From assembly GCF_028898845.1 (NCBI RefSeq), contig NZ_CP118574.1, positions 8,109,001-8,173,000 on the forward strand: a stretch of DNA of 64,000 nt, given 5' to 3'. The DNA comes from Streptomyces sp. WZ-12 (GTDB taxonomy: Bacteria; Actinomycetota; Actinomycetes; Streptomycetales; Streptomycetaceae). Position numbers and translations under genes: made by a program. The notes beneath the pieces were generated by a model. That model was not told the origin of the DNA. It made no database searches and saw nothing but the letters and a program-made list of their open reading frames with translations. Below, one piece after another: positions 10,726 through 19,041 of this stretch. The stretch's first letter is position 1; every line of letters begins with the position of its first letter.

Positions 10726-11562
10726 GTGAACACTCCGGCCACCGCAGGCGCGAAGACCGGCCCGATCACCAATGCCTATGTCGAGGTCAACAACGCCAGC
10801 ATCGCCAACGTCGGCAAGTACGTCCTGACCTCGAACGGCGCCCAGGTCTTCGACATCGGCATCATCTTCGCCGCGAACATCAACTCCGATGGGAAGAGCG
10901 CCTACCTGTCCTTCAACGAACAAGTGAAGGCGGTCCTCGACAACGCCGCCAAGGAGATCGCCCCGCTCCAGGCCAAGGGCATCAAGGTCCTGCTGTCCGT
11001 CCTCGGCAACCACCAGGGGGTCGGTTTCGCCAACTTCGCCGACGAGGGCGCCGCGAAGGCGTTCGCGGCGCAGTTGGCCAAGGCGGTGACCACCTACGGC
11101 CTGGACGGCATCGACTTCGACGACGAGTACGCGGACTACCCCACCAGCGGCCCGGGGCAGCCGAATGCCTGGTCGTTCCCCTACCTGGTCAGGGCGGTGC
11201 GCAACGAACTGCCGAAGGACAAGATCCTCTCCCTGTACTTCATCGGGCCCGCCTCACAGACCCTGTCCTACGACGGGATCGAGGTCGGCGACCTGCTCAA
11301 CTACAGCTGGAATCCCTATTACGGCACCTGGGGCGTGCCTGCCGTGCCCCATCTGGACAAGGCACACCTGGGCCCGGCCGCGATCGACATCCAGAACACC
11401 TCGACGGAGGAGGCCAACGGCCTGGCGCAGCAGACCGTTGACAACGGCTACGGCGTCTTCAACACCTACAACCTTCCCGACGCCGACGTCAGCACGTACC
11501 TCTCCTCCGTCACCAAGCCGCTGTACGGCAGCGACGTCACCTACCTCGGGGGCTCGGCCTAG
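10726..11562 (+). CDS. GH18 endo-beta-N-acetylglucosaminidase-like protein
   Basis: 278 residues from GTG 10726, with GAGGGG eight bases upstream. LDGIDFDDEYADY (residues 126-138) is the GH18 DGxDxDxE active-site motif, with E134 the likely acid/base, and the context closely follows Endo H-type enzymes that cleave the chitobiose core of N-glycans. NYSWNPYYGTW supplies the usual substrate-assisting Tyr/Trp residues. No signal peptide is visible at this start or at the in-frame ATG upstream (10654), unlike secreted Endo H. The gene ends tail to tail with the molybdoenzyme gene. Confidence 0.85.
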   Translation: MNTPATAGAKTGPITNAYVEVNNASIANVGKYVLTSNGAQVFDIGIIFAANINSDGKSAYLSFNEQVKAVLDNAAKEIAPLQAKGIKVLLSVLGNHQGVGFANFADEGAAKAFAAQLAKAVTTYGLDGIDFDDEYADYPTSGPGQPNAWSFPYLVRAVRNELPKDKILSLYFIGPASQTLSYDGIEVGDLLNYSWNPYYGTWGVPAVPHLDKAHLGPAAIDIQNTSTEEANGLAQQTVDNGYGVFNTYNLPDADVSTYLSSVTKPLYGSDVTYLGGSA

Positions 11563-14500
11563 GCGTCCAGTTCGATGTCGGTGAGGGGGACGGCCTGGCA
11601 GGTGAGGATCTGCTCCTCGGGCAGGTCGTCGGCGGGGGCGACGAGGTGGGCGACCTGGCCGTGCAGGAGGGGGAGGGCGCAGCTTTCGCACTGGCCGAGG
11701 CGGCAGCCGTTGGGGAGCGGGAGCCCCGCCTTCTCGCCGAGTTCGAGCAGGGTGCCGTCCCCGCTGCTCCAGGTCAACTCGCGCTGCGAGCGGGCGAAAC
11801 GGACGGTTGCGGTGGCGTTCGGGGGGAGGCCGACGGTGCGTGGGGTGGCGTGGAACCGCTCGGCGAAGATGTCGAACTTCGGTACGCCGCGCGCGGTCAG
11901 CCCGCCGGTCAGGGCGTCGATCATGTCTTGCGGGCCGCAGAGGTAGAAGCGGGCGCGGCGGCGGATGAGTTCGGGGTCGATGTGGTGTGCGCCGATGCGG
12001 CCGGTGGTGGTGTAGTGCTCGCCGGGCCGGTCCGCGGCGTCGGGGCGGCTGTAGTGGTCGATGACCGTGAGTTGGGGGATCGACCGCTGCAGTTCCGCGA
12101 TCCGGGTCGCATAGGCGTGGGTGCGGCGGTTGCGGTTGCCGTAGTGCAGGACGACCTGGGGCACCGAACCGCCGTCGGCCGCCAGGGTTTCGAGGTAGCC
12201 GAGGAAGGGGGTGATGCCGACGCCGGCGGCGAGCAGGACCACCGGCAGGTCGTGGTCGGTGGGGATCGCGAAGACGCCCGAGGGGGCGGTGACGAGCACG
12301 CGGGTGCCTGGGGCCAGGTCGCGGTGGACGACGGGGGAGAGGGTGCCGCCGTCGACGCGTCGGACGGCGAGCCGGTAGGCCCCCAGCGCGTCGTCGCGGG
12401 CCGGGCCGGTGAGGGAGTAGGCGCGGGTGGTGGTGGGGTTGCCTGCCTGGGCGAGGGTGATGTGTTGTCCGGGACGGAAGGCGGGGAGGGAGCCGCCGGT
12501 GGCGGGACGCAGCAGCAGCTCGCGGATCTCGTCGGTCACCGCATGGGTCGTGTCGACGACGAACTCCCGTGCACCGTCCCAGGATTGGGTCGGTACGCGC
12601 CGGAGGTCACAAGCGGTGCCGCGCAGCGGCACCGAGCCGCTGACCGGGTCGTGCGCGGCGTCGTCGATGAGGAGGTTGTAGTTCTGTTCGCCGTCGGCCA
12701 GGGGATCGGAGCCGGGCAGGGCGAGGTCCGGGGAGCTCTGCCACCAGCCGTAGTCGGCGAGCACGGTGTCGGGGTGCAGGCCGGGCTCGATGCGGGCGCG
12801 CATCCGGACGGTGGCGTTGCGGGTCCTGATTTCCACCAGGTCGTCGTGGCCGATGCCGCGGTCGGCCGCCACCCGCTCGCCGATCTCGACGAGCGGTTCG
12901 GGGTAGCGCTTGCGCAGGGAGGACAGCCCGCGCTGCTGACTGTGGCAGTAGTAGCCGTTCTTGGCGCAGGTCAGGGTCAGGGGGAAGGTGGGGTCGGTGG
13001 GCGGGGCGGCCGGCTCGGGCACGGGGGAGTAGCCGTGGTCGAGGAGGCGCTGCGAGTACAGCTCGACGCGCCTGGTGGGGGTGGCGAAGCCGGTCACCCG
13101 CCCGTCGGGCCCGGTCTCGGCGTACTTGCGGTACCGCATCGGCAGCGGCACGTCGATGCCGCCGGGTGCCTGGCGGAGCTGGTCCACCGTCAGGCCGAGG
13201 GGCTGGAGTTGGTGGTTCCAGGCGGCCTCGATGTCGCCGTCGAAGAACTCCGAGCCGAGGCCGAGCCGGCCCGCGAGGTCGAAGACGAGGTCGAGTTCGG
13301 AACGGGTCTCGCCGAGCGGGTCGAGCATCCGGGGGCGTAGTTGTACGCGCTGTTGGGCCTGGTGGGAGCCCTCGAAGCCGGCGCGCAGACCTTCCCGCTC
13401 CCAGGGTGTGCTGGCGGGCAGCAGGAGGTCCGCGAATCGCGAGGTGGGGTTCTCGAACAGGTCGATGTGGACGCTGAATTCGAGTTGCCGCAGGGCCTGT
13501 GCGGTGCGTTGGGGGTCGGGTTGGGACAGCAGCATGTTGCCGCCGAAGGAGACGAGGGCCCGCACCGGGTAGGGGTCGCCGTCGATGACGGCCCTGCACA
13601 GGTCGCGCGAGGTGATCCAGCCGGACGCCGGTGGGCCGAGGGGACGTTCGGCCAGTCCCAGTGCCTTGGCCGCCTGCTCGGTGGCGAGGGGTCGGGCGGT
13701 AGCGGCGAGGGGCTGTTGCGGCAGGACGACGTTGCCGCCGGGGGCGTCATAGCTGCCGGTGAGGGCGTACAGGGTGGCGATGGCGCGGTCGGTCTGGGTG
13801 GCGTCGGAGTGTTGGCCGACCCCGGTCCAGGTGCCGTAACTGACCGACCGGGCCGTGGCCACGTCATCAGCGAAGGCGGTGAGGGCGGCGGCGTCAACTC
13901 CCGTTACGTCGACGGTGCGTTGGAGCGGCCAGGCGGTCACGGCGTCGAGATAGCGTTGGAAGGCGGGCCGGCAGGTGAGCGTGCCGGAGCGGGTGCGGAC
14001 CCGGTAGCTGCCGCGGAGCGCGAAGCGGTGGGGTGCGGTGGCGGCGAACGCCGTGTCGTAGACCTCGGGGCCGCGGGCGGCCTCGTCCCAGACGACGAAA
14101 CCGGCCTGGCCGGGGACGAGTTCGTCCGCGGTCAGGAAGCGGCCGTCGTCCTCGCGTATCAGGAGCGGGCCGTTGGTCCAGGAGCGCAGGAAGTCCTGGT
14201 CGCCGCCGTGGCGGCGCAGGACGAGGTCGGCGAGCCCGAGCGCGAGGGCACCGTCGGTGCCTGGCCTGACCCGCAGCCAGTGGTCGGCCTGCATCGCGCT
14301 GGTGGTCCGGCGGGGGTCGATGACGGCGAGCCGGGCCCCGCGGGCGCGCGCCTCGGCGAGGGCCGCCGAGCGCGCCAGCCAGGTCTTGGCCGGATTATGC
14401 CCCCAGAGCACCGTCAGGTCGGTGGCGGGGAAGTCGGGGGAGGGCTGGCCGGTGCCGAAGGTGAAGGCGTGCGCGAAGTCCTTGTGCCAGTTGCAGTTCT

Positions 14501-14915
14501 CGGTGCCGTAGCAGATGTTGGGGCTGCCGTAGAGATGGATGAAACGTTCCACCCACTCGATGGAGTCGCTCATCGGAGTGGCGCTGGGGGAGGTGACCGA
14601 GAACGCGACGCTCTCGGGCCCGGTGGTGTCCCGGAAGTGCGCCAGGCGTTCGCCGATCTCCGCCATGGCCTCCTCCCAACTGATCTCCCGCCAGCGGGGG
14701 TTGGGGTCGGTGCGCGGTGTCGTGCGGCGCAGCGGACGGGTCAGTCGGGCCGGGTTGCGGACGAGTTCGGGGGCGGCCCGGCCCTTGGGGCACAGCGCCG
14801 CGCCGGTGGGGTGGTCGGGGTCCGGGCGCACGCCCATCAGCGCGCCCGACTCGATCTGGTAGATCGCGCCGCAGCGGGACTTGCAGAGGGTGCAGTAGCC
14901 ACGCGTCTCGGTCAT
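11559..14915 (-). CDS. Molybdopterin oxidoreductase fused to FNR-like reductase and 2Fe-2S ferredoxin
   Basis: 1118 residues. C8, C11, C15 and C42 (CTLCKSRC...CPKG) form the N-terminal 4Fe-4S site of DMSO-reductase-superfamily enzymes; residues up to about 760 form the molybdopterin-guanine-dinucleotide domains, with C141 in YGTENCNWHKD a candidate molybdenum ligand. From about 780 to 1020 a ferredoxin-NADP-reductase-like unit follows (RAYSLTGPA for flavin, LLAAGVGITPFLGYL and YLCGPQDMIDAL for the pyridine nucleotide). A plant-type 2Fe-2S domain (NGCRLGQCESCALP, then ILTCQAVP) ends the chain. The chain therefore carries all centres needed to pass electrons from NAD(P)H to molybdenum. Substrate is unknown; assimilatory nitrate reduction is one possibility. 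Confidence 0.9.
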   Translation of the reverse strand: MTETRGYCTLCKSRCGAIYQIESGALMGVRPDPDHPTGAALCPKGRAAPELVRNPARLTRPLRRTTPRTDPNPRWREISWEEAMAEIGERLAHFRDTTGPESVAFSVTSPSATPMSDSIEWVERFIHLYGSPNICYGTENCNWHKDFAHAFTFGTGQPSPDFPATDLTVLWGHNPAKTWLARSAALAEARARGARLAVIDPRRTTSAMQADHWLRVRPGTDGALALGLADLVLRRHGGDQDFLRSWTNGPLLIREDDGRFLTADELVPGQAGFVVWDEAARGPEVYDTAFAATAPHRFALRGSYRVRTRSGTLTCRPAFQRYLDAVTAWPLQRTVDVTGVDAAALTAFADDVATARSVSYGTWTGVGQHSDATQTDRAIATLYALTGSYDAPGGNVVLPQQPLAATARPLATEQAAKALGLAERPLGPPASGWITSRDLCRAVIDGDPYPVRALVSFGGNMLLSQPDPQRTAQALRQLEFSVHIDLFENPTSRFADLLLPASTPWEREGLRAGFEGSHQAQQRVQLRPRMLDPLGETRSELDLVFDLAGRLGLGSEFFDGDIEAAWNHQLQPLGLTVDQLRQAPGGIDVPLPMRYRKYAETGPDGRVTGFATPTRRVELYSQRLLDHGYSPVPEPAAPPTDPTFPLTLTCAKNGYYCHSQQRGLSSLRKRYPEPLVEIGERVAADRGIGHDDLVEIRTRNATVRMRARIEPGLHPDTVLADYGWWQSSPDLALPGSDPLADGEQNYNLLIDDAAHDPVSGSVPLRGTACDLRRVPTQSWDGAREFVVDTTHAVTDEIRELLLRPATGGSLPAFRPGQHITLAQAGNPTTTRAYSLTGPARDDALGAYRLAVRRVDGGTLSPVVHRDLAPGTRVLVTAPSGVFAIPTDHDLPVVLLAAGVGITPFLGYLETLAADGGSVPQVVLHYGNRNRRTHAYATRIAELQRSIPQLTVIDHYSRPDAADRPGEHYTTTGRIGAHHIDPELIRRRARFYLCGPQDMIDALTGGLTARGVPKFDIFAERFHATPRTVGLPPNATATVRFARSQRELTWSSGDGTLLELGEKAGLPLPNGCRLGQCESCALPLLHGQVAHLVAPADDLPEEQILTCQAVPLTDIELDA

Positions 14916-15124
14916 GAGCTTCAGGTCTCCCGGTGGGGTTGATGGGCTCGTGTTCCTTGTCGACTTCGATCACGGTACCCCTGGGGGGTATGACGATCAA
15001 GGGGTGAGCGGTGAAGTCGTTGAGTGGCGGAGTCGCCGACCGCTAGGGTCGACGGTGACATCGCGCGCCGGTCGCCGACTGGGCGAAGCGTGGAGACGTC
15101 GGGACATGCCCCCGGAGGCGTCCC

Positions 15125-15298
15125 CTGTCAGTCGACTTGAACCACATGATCGTCCACGCCCGGGACAACCGGGAGTCCGCCGCATTCTTTGCGGACCCGT
15201 TGGACCTCGAAATCACCGAGGAACGGGGCCCATTCCTCGCGATCGACTGGGGGCGAGTGAGCGGCCACGCGTCTGCCCCTTCCTCGGCCGCTTCGTGA
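15125..15298 (+). pseudogene. Truncated VOC (glyoxalase/bleomycin-resistance fold) gene
   Basis: The frame reads SVDLNHMIVHARDNRESAAFFADP then LDLEITEERGPFLAIDWG, the typical start of a vicinal-oxygen-chelate protein with H as the first metal ligand. Similarity stops near 15250 and a stop follows at 15296, so only about a third of the fold remains. The expected start position holds CTG behind GGAGG (15115-15119), where a GTG would be normal. Confidence 0.6.
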
Positions 15299-15366
15299 AG
15301 CATGCTCCCAAGCCTGGCTCGCCGGCCGCGTCTCCGGGCGGATCCAAGGCTTGCGAGAATGTTCGT

Positions 15367-16242
15367 ATGCAAGACATCTACGGCTTTCCCGACATGGACG
15401 ACGTGCCCTCCGTGCTACGGAACGTCCTCGCGGACGACAAGGCAAGGAGGGCGGCACAGGCCCTGACCCCCGAGGAGGCCGCGGCGTTCGCCAACTGGAC
15501 GCGCGTTTCCGCCGAGGCCGAGACGCGCTGGCTGGCCGAGCTGTCCGGCGACGACGGCCTCCTCGGTTTCGAACCGCCAGCTCTCCCCGACAGTGCCTGG
15601 ATCCTGCACGCCATGTACGAGGACCTGCGGCGCCGCCCGGCCACACCGGCCGACGCTGATGCCGAGGCTGGGGCCGGGGCAGGTAACGGGAGCGCCGGGG
15701 ACGGGGACGGGGACGAGGGCGACGAAACGGACTGGAGCGTCCCCCCAAAGCCCCACTGGCAGCGCCTGCGCTGGTCTGAACTGGCCGAGCGCGTCGGCGA
15801 CCCGGTCGTCGAGGAAGGCTCCTATCCCGACCGTTACCAACTGCGCTCATGCCGCGGTAAGACGCATCGGAGTCCGGACAACGTCCTGTGGTCGACGGAG
15901 GGCAGCCTCGACTGGGAAACCTGGCACCAACTGCTCGACGTGCTCATCGAATACAGCCCGGACGGTCCGGATACCCGCTGTCTGGTCCACTTCTGCCGGA
16001 ACATGTTCTACTACCACGTCCCCACGGTGCTCACCGGCCGCCTGGGTGACGCCCGCGACCTCTACCATCATCCCGACCTGATGGCCTACAGCCCTTCCAA
16101 CATCTGGCCCGAAGACCGGACTTGGGTTACCTACACCCACTTCGACTTGCACGGCACCAAGGTCGCAGGTCCCACCCCGTTGATCGAAGCCCTCTTCAAC
16201 GCGCCCGGACTGGAAGCCCTCCGCCTCCCCTGGAAACCCTGA
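15367..16242 (+). CDS. Hypothetical protein with acidic linker
   Basis: 291 residues from ATG 15367; the ribosome site is weak. I do not recognise a family. An N-terminal helical part (residues 1-95, with ALTPEEAAAFANWTRVSAEAETRWLAEL split by helices) is joined by an Ala/Gly/Asp-rich linker (about 96-120) to a C-terminal globular part with many aromatic residues and conserved-looking YHVPTVLTGRLGDARDLYHH. No signal peptide or membrane segment, so probably cytoplasmic. It could be an immunity- or SUKH-like small-system protein, but nothing proves this. Confidence 0.65.
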   Translation: MQDIYGFPDMDDVPSVLRNVLADDKARRAAQALTPEEAAAFANWTRVSAEAETRWLAELSGDDGLLGFEPPALPDSAWILHAMYEDLRRRPATPADADAEAGAGAGNGSAGDGDGDEGDETDWSVPPKPHWQRLRWSELAERVGDPVVEEGSYPDRYQLRSCRGKTHRSPDNVLWSTEGSLDWETWHQLLDVLIEYSPDGPDTRCLVHFCRNMFYYHVPTVLTGRLGDARDLYHHPDLMAYSPSNIWPEDRTWVTYTHFDLHGTKVAGPTPLIEALFNAPGLEALRLPWKP

Positions 16243-16397
16243 TCTGTCCGATCGCCGACCTGCTGGAGGCGCTTCGGGTGGGGCTTCTCGCCTCCGTACG
16301 ACACCAGTTGACGCCTGATCACCAGTAGCAGTGAGACGCGGCCGCAGTGGGCCGGGGACTGGGCGTGAGGTCCTCGCGTACCGGGTACGGCAGGCGT

Positions 16398-17024
16398 ATG
16401 CGGGCGTGGGGAGAGGGCTTGTGGGTGGGGCGGTGGGTGGAGCACCTTCTGCCGGGCGTGGTGAGGCGCGTGGTGGAGGGTGCGGATCCGCAGCCGCGGT
16501 GGATGCCGCGGCGCGTGCTGACGGTCGTTTCGGTCGATGTCGACACCGGCGCCGGTGTCGCGGCGGTCTGGGCCCTGTGGCGTCCGAAGTCCGCGCGGGT
16601 GTGTGAGTACACCGTGCTCCTGGAGTGGTACGAGGAGCAGTGGCGGTGCGTGGGAGGTGCGGAGAGCAGTAGTGGGTCGGTGGACGACCCTGCCGATGTC
16701 GAGGTGATCGAGGTCCGCGGCGGCGGGGGAGTACTGAGCCTCACCCGTGACCTCGACCCGGCACACTCCATGGGCAGGGCCCCATGGATCGGCTGCGTTG
16801 AAGTCCACCTGGGGCCGGACGTCAGGCACCTTCTCGTCGGCGACCGCCGGATCGTCGCTCCCGAGCGGCGCAAGCTCCTCGCCGTCTGGGCGTCCCGCCC
16901 CGCCAGCCGCGCGGCACGTCCCGTCCTCGTGGCCCTCGGTCACGAGGGCACCGAGCTCTCCCGCATCGGCCCACACGACTGCCTTGACACCCACACCTGG
17001 GCACGTTTGCGGGAGGAGTGGTAG
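16398..17024 (+). CDS. Hypothetical protein
   Basis: 208 residues from ATG 16398; an in-frame ATG at 16347 adds an arginine-rich stretch that looks non-native. The sequence is mostly beta-like (RRVLTVVSVDVDTGAGVAAVWAL, ARVCEYTVLLEWYEEQWRCVGGA, WIGCVEVHLGPDVRHLLVGDRR) without a signal peptide or membrane helix. It resembles conserved streptomycete proteins of unknown role. It follows the previous hypothetical gene on the same strand after 155 bp. Confidence 0.6.
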   Translation: MRAWGEGLWVGRWVEHLLPGVVRRVVEGADPQPRWMPRRVLTVVSVDVDTGAGVAAVWALWRPKSARVCEYTVLLEWYEEQWRCVGGAESSSGSVDDPADVEVIEVRGGGGVLSLTRDLDPAHSMGRAPWIGCVEVHLGPDVRHLLVGDRRIVAPERRKLLAVWASRPASRAARPVLVALGHEGTELSRIGPHDCLDTHTWARLREEW

Positions 17025-17243
17025 ACGGGACGCCGGCGGGACGTCATGGGCATGTTCGTTTGCCTGTTCGTTGGCTCGTTCGTTGTTGAGGGGCGGGCGC
17101 TGAGGAATGCGCCTGCTGCGCACCATCGCGCCCCAGGGGCGGTGCATGGAGGCGGAGCGGGCGGGGGCAACCATCAAAGCTGTGTGCCGGGTTCAAGGCA
17201 CCTGCGCGTTCAGCGCGCGGTTCTCAACGGAGGGGGAAGTTCC

Positions 17244-17609
17244 ATGCGCAGTTCCCTGCTCAGCTCGACGTTCGTCCGCCGCGTCGGGGCGGGACTGGCG
17301 GCGATAGTGACGTTCGGCGGCCTCACGGCGGCTCCGGCGACCGCGGCCGAGCCCCGCACGTACGGCATGACCTCGTCGTTCGTCGCCTACGAAGGGACAA
17401 GTTTCTCGGGGCGGTCTCAAGACATCAACGGCTGTGGATTCCACGGCATCCCGTTCCACGGCTCCTACCGGTGGATCCCTCGGGGGCAGGACGGCCGTAT
17501 GCACAACGCGGCCGACGGACGCGACGCGGTCCACACCGTCCTCCGCAGCAACCGCGGCGCGGAACAGTCCACTCCGTTCGGCTGGCGGAGCATGTACATC
17601 GTCTGCTGA
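17244..17609 (+). CDS. Secreted peptidase-inhibitor I36-like small protein
   Basis: 121 residues from ATG 17244 with AGGGGG upstream. An Arg-rich N-terminus, hydrophobic core (VGAGLAAIVTFGGL) and AxA site (PATAAEP) form a Sec signal peptide of about 34 residues. The mature part (FVAYEGTSFSGRSQDINGCGFHGIPFHGSYRWIP) has the crystallin-like F-Y-E-G-x-x-F-x-G pattern of the I36/streptomyces metalloproteinase-inhibitor group, with two cysteines able to pair. Inhibition is inferred from the family only. Confidence 0.75.
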   Translation: MRSSLLSSTFVRRVGAGLAAIVTFGGLTAAPATAAEPRTYGMTSSFVAYEGTSFSGRSQDINGCGFHGIPFHGSYRWIPRGQDGRMHNAADGRDAVHTVLRSNRGAEQSTPFGWRSMYIVC

Positions 17610-17668
17610 CCCAGTCGTCCACTGACCCAGGCTCGTGAGTTGTTCCTCAGCTCCTCAGCTCCTCAGTT

Positions 17669-17701
17669 CCTCGGGCCATGTCCTTGTGACGTGGCCCGAG
17701 G
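17669..17701 (+). terminator. Hairpin downstream of I36-like gene
   Basis: CCTCGGGCCA (17669-17678) and TGGCCCGAGG (17692-17701) form a perfect 10-bp stem with a 13-base loop, 60 bp after the I36-like stop. A short direct repeat of the form ctcctcag precedes it (17645-17668). Confidence 0.7.
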
Positions 17702-17846
17702 CGTCTTGCCCCATCTGTGCGGCAACTCCTCGGAGTCGTAAGGAAATTGAGTGGTCCGGTCGCCTCGGTGCGGGAGAAGGTGCGTTCGGCGTACGGCCGT
17801 TGGGGGCGGGGTGGCTGCCGTGGGCGGCCCCCGCGAGGAGAGAGGC

Positions 17847-18356
17847 ATGGGGACTGTGACGACCGGAGCGGCGGCGTTGGTGGTGGGCAGTGACGTGAGC
17901 GTCAGGTTGGTGAAGGCGGGGCGGACGAAGGTGCGGTATCCCGCGACCGTCGTGCGCGACGACGGGACGCGCGCCGTGGTGCGGGCGCGGTGGGCGAGAC
18001 CCACGGTCCGGGACTTCGGGTTCGTGCGGTTCGAGCCGGGCGATGTCTTCACCGAGCACTACTGGCGTGACCGTTGGTACGCGGTCAAGGAGGTACGGGA
18101 CGCCGACGGCACGGTCAAGGGCTGGTACTGCGATGTGATGCGCCCGGCGCGGGTCGGGGCCGACGGCATCGAGGTCGAGGACCTGGACCTGGATCTGTGG
18201 CAGTCGGCCGACGGTGCGCGCGTGCTCCGGCTGGACGAGGACGAATTCGCGCGGAGCGGGATCGAGGCGCGCGATCCGGACGCGGCGGCCCAGGCACGGC
18301 GTGCCTTGGACAGGCTCGAAGAGCTTGCCCGGGGTGGGAACTTGCGCACGCTGTGA
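17847..18356 (+). CDS. DUF402-domain protein
   Basis: 169 residues, ATG 17847 behind CGAGGAGAGAGG. The central block (FVRFEPGDVFTEHYWRDRWYAVKEVRDADGTVKGWYCDVMRPARV) is the DUF402 core, whose relatives include the nucleotide phosphatase FomD and similar small nucleoside diphosphate/triphosphate hydrolases with acidic metal ligands. DLDLDLW and the helix FARSGIEARDPDAAAQARRALDRLEEL complete the domain. Likely a cytoplasmic nucleotide hydrolase; exact substrate unknown. Confidence 0.82.
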   Translation: MGTVTTGAAALVVGSDVSVRLVKAGRTKVRYPATVVRDDGTRAVVRARWARPTVRDFGFVRFEPGDVFTEHYWRDRWYAVKEVRDADGTVKGWYCDVMRPARVGADGIEVEDLDLDLWQSADGARVLRLDEDEFARSGIEARDPDAAAQARRALDRLEELARGGNLRTL

Positions 18357-18593
18357 GCCTGTGCTGCGAGCGCGCCCGGCGCCGGCTGTTGACCTGCTGG
18401 CTGTTGACCTGCTGCCTGGGGGATGCGGGCTGGTCACGGGCCGACTTGCCGGATCGGTGGGGTTGTGCCTGGGCGTGGGGCGGCGGGGCCGGTGTTGGGG
18501 CGCGGTCCGGGTGCGATTGCCTGGGCGGCGGGGCGGGATCAAAGTGGGAGGGAGGCGGAAGACGTGGGCGCGTTCGTAGGGAGGCGTACCGCA

Positions 18594-18935
18594 ATGACCG
18601 AGGCACTCTCCCGCCGGGAGCTTTTTCTCCTGGCACAGATCGAACAGGACCTGAGCGCGGAGGACGCCGCGCTGGACCGCCGTCTGACGGCCATGTGTTG
18701 GGACGCTCCGGGGCCGCAACCGTCGTCCGCCACGCGGCTCGACGGTGAACCGGGTGCTGCCCACTCGGTGGGAGCCATGTTCCGGGGCCTGTTGGCCAAG
18801 GCCGGCACGGCCGTTGCGGCGGCCATGGTGTCGGTGTGCGCGTCGGTCTGGGGACTGGCGCTGGCCTGCCTGGCCCGGCTCGTCTGCCGGTGGTCGCGCC
18901 CCCGGAACGCCCATGCCTGGGGACCGGGGGACTGA
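18594..18935 (+). CDS. DUF3040-domain small membrane protein
   Basis: 113 residues from ATG 18594 behind AGGGAGG. LSRRELFLLAQIEQDLSAEDAALDRRL is the DUF3040 signature, an N-terminal helix pair found in small actinobacterial membrane proteins. One hydrophobic segment (AVAAAMVSVCASVWGLALACLARLV) follows. Function unknown. The 237 bp before it contain a tandem pair of a ggctgttgacctgctg element near 18387-18415. Confidence 0.75.
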   Translation: MTEALSRRELFLLAQIEQDLSAEDAALDRRLTAMCWDAPGPQPSSATRLDGEPGAAHSVGAMFRGLLAKAGTAVAAAMVSVCASVWGLALACLARLVCRWSRPRNAHAWGPGD

Positions 18936-19041
18936 GCCCGGGACCGGTGCACCAACGCCGTGCGGTGAGCGATCGGTCGTGAGCGGTGGGCCGGGCGCGG
19001 TGTGCCGGCCCACCGCCCGCGCGGCCAGCGGAAGGAGCGAC

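Noticed and set aside
11646..14942. Two long plus-strand frames (564 and 533 codons) opposite the molybdoenzyme
   Set aside because: Val/Gly/Ala/Glu-rich antisense shadows; the minus strand carries cofactor motifs of three known domains.
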